A stretch of 64,000 nt of DNA, taken from assembly GCF_003001935.1 (NCBI RefSeq), contig NZ_PVNG01000035.1, forward strand, positions 29,401 through 93,400, in the 5' to 3' direction. Below are positions 8,070 to 17,409 of this stretch, piece by piece (positions within the stretch are counted from its first letter, which is position 1; each line of letters starts with the position of its first letter). The translations under genes were made by a program, and so were the position numbers. This stretch comes from Nonomuraea fuscirosea (lineage in GTDB: Bacteria; Actinomycetota; Actinomycetes; Streptosporangiales; Streptosporangiaceae). The notes under the pieces were generated by a model. The model worked only from the letters and a program-made list of their open reading frames with translations, did no database searches and had not been told where the DNA came from.

Positions 8070-9011
8070 ATGACTGAAGTTTCGGTGGCGAGCGGGCCGG
8101 CAGGTGGCGGCCACCGATCCACGCAACGGTCCCGCCGTGAGGCACGGGCCGCCTATCTCTTCCTGGCGCCCTGGTTCGTCGGCCTGCTCGTCATCACGAT
8201 CGGCCCGATCTTCGCCTCGCTCTACCTGTCGTTCACCGACTACAGCCTCCTGGAGGAGGCCAAGTGGGTCGGGCTCGACAACTACACCAAGATGTTCACC
8301 GAGGATCCGCGGTTCCTGAACTCGCTCCAGGTGACCACGATCTACGTGATCGTCTCGGTGCCGCTGCAACTGGCCTTCGCCCTCGCGCTGGCCCTGGTGC
8401 TCGACCGCGGGCTGCGCGGACTGCCCATCTACCGCTCGATCTTCTACCTGCCCTCGCTGCTCGGCGGCAGCGTCGCGATCGCGATCCTGTGGCGCAAGGT
8501 CTTCGGCGCCGACGGCCTGGTCAACGCGGTGCTGTCGGTCTTCGGCATCCAGGGGACCGGCTGGGTGGGTCACCCGGACTACGCGCTGGGCACGCTGATC
8601 CTCCTGCACGTGTGGACGTTCGGCGCGCCGATGATCATCTTCCTGGCCGGGCTGCGGCAGATCCCCAGCAGCTACTACGAGGCCGCCGCCGTGGACGGGG
8701 CCGGCGCGCTGCGCCAGTTCCGCTCCATCACGCTGCCGCTGCTGACACCGATCATCTTCTTCAACCTCGTGCTGGAGCTCATCAAGTCGTTCCAGTCGTT
8801 CACCCAGGCGTTCATCGTGAGCGGCGGCAGGGGCGGTCCGGCCGACTCCACCCTGTTCTACACGCTCTACCTCTATCTCCAGGGGTTCAAGAACTACGAC
8901 ATGGGCTACGCCGCCGCGATGGCCTGGGTCCTGCTGCTGATCATCGCCGGGCTGACCGGGGTGAACTTCCTCGCTTCCAAGTATTGGGTCTTCTATGGCG
9001 ACACGAAGTAG
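8070..9011 (+). CDS. Carbohydrate ABC transporter permease (MalF/UgpA type)
   Basis: An inner-membrane permease of 313 residues with about six transmembrane segments. It begins with a basic cytoplasmic tail (RSRREARAAYLFLAPWFVGLLVI) and carries the EAA coupling loop YYEAAAVDGAGALRQFRSITLPLLTP near residues 200-225, which docks on the shared ATPase. ATG 8070 was preferred to the GTG three bases upstream because GGAAGG lies 6 nt before it. It is the first gene of the transport operon and its 3' end overlaps the next gene by 17 nt. No ATPase gene is present; actinomycetes commonly serve such importers with a shared MsiK-type ATPase encoded elsewhere. Confidence 0.92.
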   Translation: MTEVSVASGPAGGGHRSTQRSRREARAAYLFLAPWFVGLLVITIGPIFASLYLSFTDYSLLEEAKWVGLDNYTKMFTEDPRFLNSLQVTTIYVIVSVPLQLAFALALALVLDRGLRGLPIYRSIFYLPSLLGGSVAIAILWRKVFGADGLVNAVLSVFGIQGTGWVGHPDYALGTLILLHVWTFGAPMIIFLAGLRQIPSSYYEAAAVDGAGALRQFRSITLPLLTPIIFFNLVLELIKSFQSFTQAFIVSGGRGGPADSTLFYTLYLYLQGFKNYDMGYAAAMAWVLLLIIAGLTGVNFLASKYWVFYGDTK

Positions 9012-9861
9012 GCCGATCCCGGTGCTGTTCCGCCCGCTCAACGGCGGACCCGTGGTCAAGCACATTCTGCTGATCGGCTTCGGCCTGGTCATGCTCTATC
9101 CGCTGCTCTGGATGATCTCCAGTTCGCTCAAGCCGGAAGAGCTCATCTTCCGTGAGCCGGGACTGTGGCCGAGCCAGGTCACGACCGAGAACTACACCGA
9201 GGGCTGGTACGCGCTCAAGCACCCCTTCGGCTACTACCTGTGGAACTCCGCGGTGATCACCGTGCTGTCGGTGGTGGCGAACCTGGTGGCCTGCTCACTG
9301 GCGGCCTACGCCTTCGCCCGGCTGAACTTCCCGCTGAAGAAGCTCTGGTTCGCGATCATGCTCGGTACGATCATGCTGCCGTACCACGTGACGATCGTGC
9401 CGCAGTACATCATGTTCTCGAAGCTCGACCTGATCAACACGATCTGGCCGCTGGTCATGCCCAAGATCCTGGCCACCGACGCGTTCTTCATCTTCCTCAT
9501 GGTCCAGTTCATCCGCACGCTGCCGCGGGAGCTGGACGAGGCGGCGGAGATCGACGGCGCCGGCTACTGGCGCATCTTCATCAGGGTCGTCATGCCGCTG
9601 TGCATGCCGGCGCTGGCCACCACGGCGATCTTCACGTTCATCTGGACGTGGAACGACTTCCTCAGCCAGCTGCTGTATCTCAACAATCCCGATAATTTCA
9701 CCGTACCGGTAGCGTTGCGCACGTTCCTGGACGCCAGCAGCGACTCGTCGTGGGGCCCGATGTTCGCCATGTCGATCATCGCGCTCGGCCCCATCTTCGG
9801 GTTCTTCCTGGCAGGCCAGAAATACCTGATCCGTGGTGTGGCGACCACGGGCCTGAAGTAG
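8995..9861 (+). CDS. Carbohydrate ABC transporter permease (MalG/UgpE type)
   Basis: The second membrane subunit, 288 residues with six predicted membrane helices. The coupling loop reads ELDEAAEIDGAGYWRIF (about residues 180-196), the classic EAA motif of CUT1 permeases, followed by MPLCMPALATTAIFTF. It starts inside the end of the first permease gene, so the two are co-translated in equal amounts. The binding lipoprotein follows 46 bp downstream behind its own strong ribosome site. Confidence 0.92.
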   Translation: MATRSRPIPVLFRPLNGGPVVKHILLIGFGLVMLYPLLWMISSSLKPEELIFREPGLWPSQVTTENYTEGWYALKHPFGYYLWNSAVITVLSVVANLVACSLAAYAFARLNFPLKKLWFAIMLGTIMLPYHVTIVPQYIMFSKLDLINTIWPLVMPKILATDAFFIFLMVQFIRTLPRELDEAAEIDGAGYWRIFIRVVMPLCMPALATTAIFTFIWTWNDFLSQLLYLNNPDNFTVPVALRTFLDASSDSSWGPMFAMSIIALGPIFGFFLAGQKYLIRGVATTGLK

Positions 9862-9907
9862 TTCGTCCACCCCCCAACAGAGAACATTCCCCCTAGGAGG
9901 TAGAGCC

Positions 9908-11197
9908 GTGAGCTCTGGCAAGAAGATGTGGTCGGCGGCCCTGCTCGCCACCGCTGTGCTGGCGGTCACCGCGGCCTGCGGCAGCGGCGGCGACGGCGGC
10001 GGCGAGACCGCCGACGGCAAGATCAAGCTGCGCTTCTCCTACTGGGGCAGCGACGCGCGGCAGAAGATGACCGAGGAGGCCATCAAGAAGTTCGAGGCGA
10101 AGAACCCGACGATCGACGTCGAGGGCGAGTTCTCGGACTGGGCCAGCTACTACGAGACGCTGTCCACGAAGGTCGCCGGCAGCGACGCGCCGGACGTCAT
10201 GAGCCTGGAGATCCGCGGCCTGCGCGAGTACGCCGAGCGCGGCACCCTGGCCGACCTGGCCAGCAAGGTCAACACCGCCGACGTCGACGCGAAGGTGCTG
10301 ACCACCGGCGCCATCGACGGCAAGCAGTTCGCCATCCCCACCGGCGTCAACGCCTTCTCGCTGCTGGTCAACAAGTCGCTGGTCGAGCAGGCCAAGGCGG
10401 AGCTGCCCGACGACAAGCAGTGGACCTGGGACGACTACATCGCCCTGTCCAACAAGGTCACCTCCGGCAGCGGCGGCAAGATCACCGGCACGCAGCTCAG
10501 CTGGAACCCGGCCTACCTGCAGATCTACGCCACGCAGAAGGGCGAGCAGTTCTACGCGGGCAACAAGCTCGGCCTGACGCCGGAGACCATCAAGGAATGG
10601 TGGTCGATCATGCAGAACCTGATCAAGGGCAAGGGCGCGCCCGACGCGGCCAAGAGCTCCGAGATCGGCGCCACCAGCATCGACCAGTCGCTGCTCGGCA
10701 CCAACACCGGCGCGATGGGCATGTGGTGGAGCAACCAGCTCGGCGCGGCGGCCAAGGCCTCGGGCTCGGAGCTCGACCTGCTGCGGATGCCGAAGATCAA
10801 GGGCGCCACCTCCGGCGGCATGTTCCTGCAGCCGGCCATGTTCTACAGCGCCTCGTCCAAGTCCGAGCACGCCGCCGAGGCGGCCAAGTTCATCGACTAC
10901 ATGATCAACGACCCCGAGGCGGGCGCGATCATCCTGAGCGATCGCGGCCTGCCCGCCAGCTCCAAGGTGCTCGCGGCGGTCAAGGACAAGCTGCCGGACG
11001 CCGACAAGAAGACGCTGGCCTTCCTCGACGAGGCCAAGGGCGAGCTCACCGACCCGCCCGCCGCGCCGCCGAAGGGCGCCAGCGCCATGGAGGACATCCT
11101 CACGCGCTACTCCGAGGAGGTCATGTTCGGCCGGATGACCCCCGACGACGCCGCGCAGAAGTTCATCACGGAGGCCAACGCCTCCATCGCCGGTTGA
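9908..11197 (+). CDS. Extracellular solute-binding lipoprotein, family 1 (sugar)
   Basis: A 429-residue sugar-binding lipoprotein. The signal peptide has a lipobox LAVTAAC with the lipidated Cys at residue 24, followed by a Gly-rich linker and the mature domain (KIKLRFSYWGSD, FEAKNPTIDVEGEFSDW, TKVAGSDAPDVMSLEIRG). Length and layout match CUT1 binding proteins. GTG 9908 is preceded by CTAGGAGGTAG, a very strong ribosome site that should give the binding protein in excess over the permeases. The neighbouring catabolic genes suggest a uronic-acid-containing sugar or a sugar acid as ligand, which is an inference. Confidence 0.92.
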   Translation: MSSGKKMWSAALLATAVLAVTAACGSGGDGGGETADGKIKLRFSYWGSDARQKMTEEAIKKFEAKNPTIDVEGEFSDWASYYETLSTKVAGSDAPDVMSLEIRGLREYAERGTLADLASKVNTADVDAKVLTTGAIDGKQFAIPTGVNAFSLLVNKSLVEQAKAELPDDKQWTWDDYIALSNKVTSGSGGKITGTQLSWNPAYLQIYATQKGEQFYAGNKLGLTPETIKEWWSIMQNLIKGKGAPDAAKSSEIGATSIDQSLLGTNTGAMGMWWSNQLGAAAKASGSELDLLRMPKIKGATSGGMFLQPAMFYSASSKSEHAAEAAKFIDYMINDPEAGAIILSDRGLPASSKVLAAVKDKLPDADKKTLAFLDEAKGELTDPPAAPPKGASAMEDILTRYSEEVMFGRMTPDDAAQKFITEANASIAG

Positions 11198-11207
11198 TAG
11201 GAGAAGC

Positions 11208-12488
11208 ATGAGGTACGCGTTCGTCGGGCTCGGGCACCGCGCGCAGATGTACGTCGACGCGCTGCTCGGGGAGTGGCGCGACGCCGGCACCATCGTCGCC
11301 CTGTGCGACGTGAACCGAACCCGCATGGACTACTACGCCGAGCGGATCGGTCATGAGGTGCCACGCTTCGCGCCCGCGGAGTTCGGCAAGGCGCTCGAGC
11401 TCGCCGACGCGGTCATCGTCACCACCGTCGACGCCACGCACGCCACGTACGTGTGCGCGGCGCTCGACGCCGGGCGGGACGTCATCGTGGAGAAGCCGCT
11501 CACGATCGACGCCGACGGTTGCGCGGCCATCGCCGCGGCCGCCGAGCGCAGCTCCGGCAAGCTGATCGTAACCTTCAACTACCGTTACTCGCCGCGCAAC
11601 TCCGCCGTGCGCCGTCTGCTGATGGAGGGCGCGATCGGCGAGGTGACCTCGGTGCACTTCGAGTGGATGCTGGACACCATCCACGGCGCCGACTACTTCC
11701 GCCGCTGGCACCGCGGCCGGGCCAACTCCGGCGGGCTGCTGGTGCACAAGTCCACCCACCACTTCGACCTGATGAACTGGTGGCTCGGCTCGGCGCCGGA
11801 GATGGTCTTCGCGCAGACCGGGCTGCGTTTCTACGGCGCCGACAACGCCAGGAAGCGCGGTCTGGGCGAGCGTCCGGAGCGGGCCCAGGGCGCGCCGGGT
11901 CTGGGCACGGACCCGTACCTGCTGGACATCTCCAAGGACGAGCGGCTGCGGCGCCTCTACCTGGAGGCCGAGCACGAGGACGGCTACGTCCGCGACCAGG
12001 ACGTCTTCGGCGAGGGCATCGACATCGACGACAACATGTCGGTGATGGTCCGCTACGCCAACCGCGCCGTCATGACCTACTCCCTGCACGCCCACTCCCC
12101 GTGGGAGGGCTACCGGGTGGCCTTCAACGGCACGGCCGGGCGGCTGGAGCTGGACGTGGTGGAGCGGGAGTGGACGCCCCAGCACGCCGCCATCGACCCG
12201 AGCGCGGCCGCCAAGGAGCACGCGACCGGCTCCTCGGAGCGGCTCACGCTGCGCCGGCACTGGAGCGAGCCGGAGGAGGTGCCCATCGAGACCGGGGCCG
12301 GCGGGCACGGCGGCGGCGACCGGCTGCTGCTGAACGACGTCTTCCGCGGCCCCGACGGCGACCCGCTGGCCCGCCAGGCCGGCTACCGCGACGGCATCCG
12401 TAGCGTGCTGACCGGCCACGCGGCCAACGTCTCCGCCCGTACCGGGGCTCCCGTGCACCTCACGGACGGCGGTACGCGTGTTCGCTGA
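11208..12488 (+). CDS. Gfo/Idh/MocA family oxidoreductase
   Basis: A 426-residue NAD(P)-dependent oxidoreductase. The Rossmann fold begins at once (MRYAFVGLGHRAQMYVDAL), ALCDVNRTRMDYY gives the second strand, and VIVEKPLTIDADG is the EKP motif near residue 95. The C-terminal alpha/beta domain holds GGLLVHKSTHHFDLMNWW, where the His residues sit in the usual catalytic position, and closes with QAGYRDGIRSVLTGHAA. It starts 10 bp after the binding protein stop (GGAGAAGC before ATG) and overlaps the next gene by 11 nt. It shares the operon with the importer, so it should act on the imported sugar or a derivative. It is separate from the fused oxidoreductase at 1.8-3.8 kb. Confidence 0.9.
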   Translation: MRYAFVGLGHRAQMYVDALLGEWRDAGTIVALCDVNRTRMDYYAERIGHEVPRFAPAEFGKALELADAVIVTTVDATHATYVCAALDAGRDVIVEKPLTIDADGCAAIAAAAERSSGKLIVTFNYRYSPRNSAVRRLLMEGAIGEVTSVHFEWMLDTIHGADYFRRWHRGRANSGGLLVHKSTHHFDLMNWWLGSAPEMVFAQTGLRFYGADNARKRGLGERPERAQGAPGLGTDPYLLDISKDERLRRLYLEAEHEDGYVRDQDVFGEGIDIDDNMSVMVRYANRAVMTYSLHAHSPWEGYRVAFNGTAGRLELDVVEREWTPQHAAIDPSAAAKEHATGSSERLTLRRHWSEPEEVPIETGAGGHGGGDRLLLNDVFRGPDGDPLARQAGYRDGIRSVLTGHAANVSARTGAPVHLTDGGTRVR

Positions 12489-13518
12489 GCTGGAAGGGGT
12501 CGCGCGCACGCAGCTCGGCCTCTATCCCAGCCTGCCGGGGCCGGAGCTGGCCGCGGCGGCGCGCGAGGCCGCCGGGGTGCTCGACCTCGTGGCGGCCGAC
12601 GTGCGGGTCGAGCGCACCTGGACCGCGGACGGCCTGGACGGCGAGGAGCTGTCGTGGTCGGTGGGCTTCGGGCCGCGCACCCGCGCGTACCTGCTCAAGC
12701 CGGCGGGCGCGAATGGCCCGCTGCCCGGCGTGGTGGCGCTGCACTGCCACGCGGGGATGAAATGGGCCGGCAAGGAGAAGATCGCGGACGGGCCCGAGGG
12801 GCCGTCGCCCGAGGTGCGGCGGCTGCGGGAGGAGATCTACGGCGGGCGCGCCTTCGCCGGCGAGCTGGCCCGGCGCGGGTTCGCGGTGCTGGCCCACGAC
12901 GTGTTCGTGTGGGGCAGCCGCCGCTTCCCGCTGGACGTCCCGGACGGGCCGCTCAGCGAGGCCGACCGCTACGACCGGGCCGCCAGGGAGCACGAGCACG
13001 TCGTGGCCAAGCACTGCGCCGCGCTCGGCACCTCGTTCACCGGCGTCGTGGCGGGCGAGGACCTCGCGGCGGCGGCCTACCTGCGCTCGCGTCCCGACGT
13101 GAGCGTGGTCGGCTGCGCGGGCCTGTCGGGCGGCGGGCTGAGGGCCGCGCTGCTCGGCGCGTTCGACCCCGGCATCAGAGCGGTCGTGATCGCCGCGATG
13201 ATGTCCTGCTTCCGGGACATGCTCGGCGGGCACGTCGAGAAGCACACCTGGATGTTGTGGCCGCCCGGCCTGCCGCGGCTGGGCGACTACCCCGACCTGG
13301 CGGCCGCGCGCGCCCCCCGGCCGCTCATGGTCCAGTACGCCATGCGCGACGAGCTCTTCCCCGAGGACGGCATGCGCCGCGCCCACACCATCATCGGCGA
13401 CCGGTACGCGCAGGCTCCAGAGGCCTACGCGGCGGTCTTCGCCGACGTGCCGCACAGCTTCGACGTGCCCATGCAGGAGCGGGCCTTCGACTGGCTGGGC
13501 GAGCACCTGAAGGGCTGA
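12478..13518 (+). CDS. Alpha/beta hydrolase, probable sugar-ester esterase
   Basis: A 346-residue alpha/beta hydrolase resembling dienelactone-hydrolase/acetyl-xylan-esterase-like proteins. VVALHCHAGMKW carries the oxyanion region, GCAGLSGGGLRAALLG holds the nucleophile Ser, and MRDELFPEDGM and VPHSFDVPMQ probably supply the acid and His. There is no signal peptide, so it should act in the cytoplasm. The GTG start overlaps the oxidoreductase end. As the last gene of the sugar operon it may remove acyl or methyl groups from an imported sugar, or open an aldarolactone. This is inference; the family alone does not fix the substrate. Confidence 0.78.
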   Translation: MFAELEGVARTQLGLYPSLPGPELAAAAREAAGVLDLVAADVRVERTWTADGLDGEELSWSVGFGPRTRAYLLKPAGANGPLPGVVALHCHAGMKWAGKEKIADGPEGPSPEVRRLREEIYGGRAFAGELARRGFAVLAHDVFVWGSRRFPLDVPDGPLSEADRYDRAAREHEHVVAKHCAALGTSFTGVVAGEDLAAAAYLRSRPDVSVVGCAGLSGGGLRAALLGAFDPGIRAVVIAAMMSCFRDMLGGHVEKHTWMLWPPGLPRLGDYPDLAAARAPRPLMVQYAMRDELFPEDGMRRAHTIIGDRYAQAPEAYAAVFADVPHSFDVPMQERAFDWLGEHLKG

Positions 13519-13549
13519 CCGCCGCCCGTTCCTGCCACGGGCGGCGGTC
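13517..13549. terminator. Bidirectional hairpin between convergent operons
   Basis: GACCGCCGCCCG pairs perfectly with CGGGCGGCGGTC across a 9-nt loop. It begins within the esterase stop codon and lies 7 bp before the stop of the convergent glycerol-binding-protein gene. The 12-bp GC stem should end transcription from both sides. Confidence 0.85.
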
Positions 13550-13555
13550 GTCCGC

Positions 13556-15340
13556 TCAGTTCCCCTGCTTCCAGGTGGCGATCAGCTTGTCGTAGTCGAC
13601 CGTCTCCGGCTTGCCGCGCTCGTCGGCCAGTTTCGGCGCGGGCGCGCCCGGCTGGTCGAACCAGTACTGGGCGGGGCGCTCCTGGTTGAGCTTGGGCGCG
13701 CACTGGCCGCCGTACCCCTGCCGCTCGCGCGACAGGCGCTCCAGGCGGGCCAGGATGTCGTCCTGCTGCTTGGCCAGGTTGTCCATCGACTGCTGCGGCG
13801 TGGTCTCACCGGTCACGGCGGTGGCCACGTTCTGCCACCACAGCTGCGCCAGCTTCGGGTAGTCGGGCACGTTCGTGCCGGTCGGCGTCCACTGCACGCG
13901 GGCCGGCGAGCCGTAGAACTCGATCAGGCCGCCGTACTTCTCGGCGTTGTCGGCGAAGTAGTCGCTCTTGATGTCCGACTCGCGGATGAAGGTCAGGCCG
14001 GTGATCGACTTCTTCAGCGAGACCGTCTTCGACGTGACGAACTGCGCGTACAGCCAGGCCGCGGCCCTGCGGTCCTGCGGGGTGTTCTTCAGCAGCGTCC
14101 ACGAGCCGGCGTCCTGGTAGCCCAGCTTGTTGCCGTCCTTCCAGTACGCGCCGTGCGGGCTCGGCGCGATGCGCCACTTGGGCGTGCCGTCGCCGTTGAC
14201 GACCGGCAGCCCCTCCTTGGTCATGTCGGCGGTGAACGAGGTGTACCAGAAGATCTGCTGGGCGACGGCGCCCTGGGCGGGGACGGGGCCCGCCTCGCTG
14301 AAGTTCATGCCCGCGGCTTCCCTGGGCGCGTACTTCTTCAGCCAGTCCACGTACTTGGTGAGCGCGTAGACCGCGGCCGGGCCGTTGGTGTCGCCGCCGC
14401 GGGTCACCGAGGAGCCGACCGGGCGGCAGTTCTCCACCCTGATGCCCCAGTCGTCCACCGGCAGGCCGTTGGGGATGCCGGGGTCGCCGTTGCCCGCCAT
14501 GGACAGCCAGGCGTCGGTGAAGCGCCAGCCAAGCGACGGGTCCTTGCGGCCGTAGTCCATGTGGCCGTAGACCTTCTTGCCGTCGATGGTGCCGTCGCCG
14601 TTGACCTTGGTGGTGAAGAACTCGGCGATGTCCTCGTAGGCCGCCCAGTTGACCGGGACGCCGAGGTCGTAGCCGTACGCGGCCTTGAACTGCTTCTTGA
14701 TCTCCGGATCGGTGAACCAGTCGTAGCGGAACCAGTAGAGGTTCGCGAACTGCTGGTCGGGGAGCTGGTAGATCTTCTTGTCCGGGCCGGTGGTGAAGCT
14801 GATCCCGATGAAGTCGTCCAGGTCGAGCGTGGGGGAGGTGACGTTCTTGCCCTCGCCGGCCATGTAGTCCGACAGCGGCACCACGTAGTCGCCGCGCGAG
14901 TGGGTGCCGATCAGGTCGGAGTCGTTGACGTAGGCGTCGTAGATGTTCTGGTCGCCCTGGATCTGCGTCTGCAGCTTCTCGACGACGTCGCCCTCCTGGA
15001 TCAGGTCGTGCTTGATCCTGATCCCGGTGATCTCGGCGAACGCCTTGGCGAGCTGCTGCGACTCGTACTCGTGCGTGGTGATGGTCTCGGAGACCACGTT
15101 GATCTGCATGCCCCGGTACGGCGCCGCGGCCTTGATGAACCAGTCCATCTCCGCGAGCTGCTGCTCCTTGGACAGCGTGCTCGGGGTGAACTGCTCCGTC
15201 ACCCATCTCTGGGCCGCGGCCCTGCCGTCGGCCTCCTTGAAGTCGCTGGTGGGCTTGTCCGCGCCCTGGGTGCAGCCTGCCGCTAACAGGACGAGCACTG
15301 TCAGACCTGCGGCCGCGGACCTGCCTGCCCGATGCCTCAT
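13556..15340 (-). CDS. glpV: Glycerol-type ABC transporter substrate-binding lipoprotein (GlpV-like)
   Basis: A large binding lipoprotein of 594 residues. The lipobox LLAAGC has Cys23. The mature protein begins with the characteristic stretch AEMDWFIKAAAPYRGMQINVVSETI and continues TGIRIKHDLIQEGDVVEKLQTQIQ, WFTDPEIKKQF and PSPHGAYWKDG. The length (usual CUT1 proteins are about 430) and these blocks match GlpV of the rhizobial GlpSTPQUV glycerol importer. It is the last gene of the operon, 52 bp after the DUF2160 gene, with AGGAG before ATG 15340. Assignment rests on the whole gene order rather than on ligand residues. Confidence 0.85.
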   Translation of the reverse strand: MRHRAGRSAAAGLTVLVLLAAGCTQGADKPTSDFKEADGRAAAQRWVTEQFTPSTLSKEQQLAEMDWFIKAAAPYRGMQINVVSETITTHEYESQQLAKAFAEITGIRIKHDLIQEGDVVEKLQTQIQGDQNIYDAYVNDSDLIGTHSRGDYVVPLSDYMAGEGKNVTSPTLDLDDFIGISFTTGPDKKIYQLPDQQFANLYWFRYDWFTDPEIKKQFKAAYGYDLGVPVNWAAYEDIAEFFTTKVNGDGTIDGKKVYGHMDYGRKDPSLGWRFTDAWLSMAGNGDPGIPNGLPVDDWGIRVENCRPVGSSVTRGGDTNGPAAVYALTKYVDWLKKYAPREAAGMNFSEAGPVPAQGAVAQQIFWYTSFTADMTKEGLPVVNGDGTPKWRIAPSPHGAYWKDGNKLGYQDAGSWTLLKNTPQDRRAAAWLYAQFVTSKTVSLKKSITGLTFIRESDIKSDYFADNAEKYGGLIEFYGSPARVQWTPTGTNVPDYPKLAQLWWQNVATAVTGETTPQQSMDNLAKQQDDILARLERLSRERQGYGGQCAPKLNQERPAQYWFDQPGAPAPKLADERGKPETVDYDKLIATWKQGN

Positions 15341-15371
15341 CGTTCCGCTCCTCTTCTGTCGGCCTCACATG

Positions 15372-15400
15372 CCTGTCAGCCCCGAATACCTGTCAGCCCC
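15372..15400. repeat. Duplicated 12-bp block containing the glpU stop codon
   Basis: CCTGTCAGCCCC occurs at 15372-15383 and again at 15389-15400. The second copy contains the stop codon of the small membrane-protein gene. It is the smallest of several 3'-end duplications in the window. Confidence 0.7.
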
Positions 15401-15668
15401 ACCTGCCGATCACGAGCGCCACCAGCAGCGCGCAGCCGAGCGCGAGCCACATGGACAGGTCGGTGACGGCGATCCAGCCGGCCAGGACGACGGCCGCGCT
15501 GATCAACCCGATGTAGAGCCGGTCGCCCCGGTCGGTCTCGATCCGCAGGAAGCCCCGCCTGGCCACGGGAGGGGAGATCCGGCCCCAGACCGCCATCGCG
15601 GCCAGCAGCACGACCAGCCCGGCGAACACCAGGGCGGTGGGGACGGTCCAGACCATCCAGTCGAGCAC
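15393..15668 (-). CDS. glpU: Small DUF2160 membrane protein (GlpU-like)
   Basis: A 91-residue protein with two or three membrane helices. The sequence WMVWTVPTALVFAG, then RRGFLRIETDRGDRLYIGL, then a hydrophobic tail WLALGCALLVALVIG is the DUF2160 signature (WTxPTAL followed by RRGxLRxxTxRGDRLxI). In the rhizobial glycerol importer this small protein is GlpU, whose mechanical role is not settled. The GTG start at 15668 lies 2 nt after the permease stop, with GGGAAGGG upstream inside that gene. Its presence is the clearest single marker that this is a GlpSTPQUV system rather than a generic CUT1 importer. Confidence 0.85.
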   Translation of the reverse strand: MLDWMVWTVPTALVFAGLVVLLAAMAVWGRISPPVARRGFLRIETDRGDRLYIGLISAAVVLAGWIAVTDLSMWLALGCALLVALVIGRWG

Positions 15669-15670
15669 GG

Positions 15671-16492
15671 CTAGACCCTTCCCAGGGCGAAGCCCTTGGC
15701 GATGTAGTTGCGCACGAACCAGATCACGATCGCGCCGGGCACGATCGTCAGCACTCCCGCCGCCGCGAGCAGGCCCCAGTCCACACCCGCCGCGCTCACC
15801 GTCCGCGTCATCGTCGCGGCGATCGGCTTCGCGTTCACCGAGGTGATCGTCCTGGCGATCAACAGCTCGACCCAGCTGAACATGAAGCAGAAGAACGCGG
15901 TCACGCCGATCGCGGACCGGATCATCGGCAGAAATATCCTGACGAAGAAACGCGGCAGCGAATATCCGTCGATCGCCGCGGTCTCGTCTATTTCCCGGGG
16001 AATGCCGGACATGAAGCCTTCCAGGATCCACACCGCCAGCGGCACGTTGAAGAGCATGTGCGCGATGGCCACGCCCAGATGCGTGTCGAACAGGCCGACG
16101 CTCTGATAAATCTGGAAGAACGGCAGCAGGAAAACCGCGGGCGGGGCCATGCGATTGGTCAGCAGCCAGAAGAACAGATGCTTGTCCCCGGCGAACCGGA
16201 AACGCGAGAAGGCGTAGGCCGCGGGCAACGCCACGATGAGCGACATGACCGCGTTCAACGAGGTGTAGACGATGGAGTTCAGATAGCTCGAATACCACGA
16301 GGAGTCGGTGAAGAAGGTGACGTAGTTGTCGAACGTCACGCGCTGCGGGACGAGCGAGAAGCTGCCGAGGATGTCCTCGTTCGGGCGGATCGACATGCCG
16401 AACATCCACAGCAGCGGCAGCATGAGCGTGGCCACGTAGAGCCAGAAGACCGTGCGCGCCCAGGGCAGCCGCCGGCCGGTGGTCCTGGTCAT
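15671..16492 (-). CDS. glpQ: Glycerol-type ABC transporter permease (GlpQ-like, MalG fold)
   Basis: A 273-residue permease with six membrane segments. The family-typical periplasmic start reads WMFGMSIRPNEDILGSFSLVP, followed by LTNRMAPPAVFLLPFF and the EAA loop EIDETAAIDGYSLPRFFVRIFLP (about residues 175-197). ATG 16492 has GGTGAGG upstream; the gene starts 5 nt after the GlpP-like gene ends. The cognate ATPases are encoded in the same operon, unlike the two other sugar importers of the window. It should move glycerol or a related polyol across the membrane. Confidence 0.88.
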   Translation of the reverse strand: MTRTTGRRLPWARTVFWLYVATLMLPLLWMFGMSIRPNEDILGSFSLVPQRVTFDNYVTFFTDSSWYSSYLNSIVYTSLNAVMSLIVALPAAYAFSRFRFAGDKHLFFWLLTNRMAPPAVFLLPFFQIYQSVGLFDTHLGVAIAHMLFNVPLAVWILEGFMSGIPREIDETAAIDGYSLPRFFVRIFLPMIRSAIGVTAFFCFMFSWVELLIARTITSVNAKPIAATMTRTVSAAGVDWGLLAAAGVLTIVPGAIVIWFVRNYIAKGFALGRV

Positions 16493-16497
16493 GGTCC

Positions 16498-17405
<908 letters not shown>

Positions 17406-17409
<4 letters not shown>

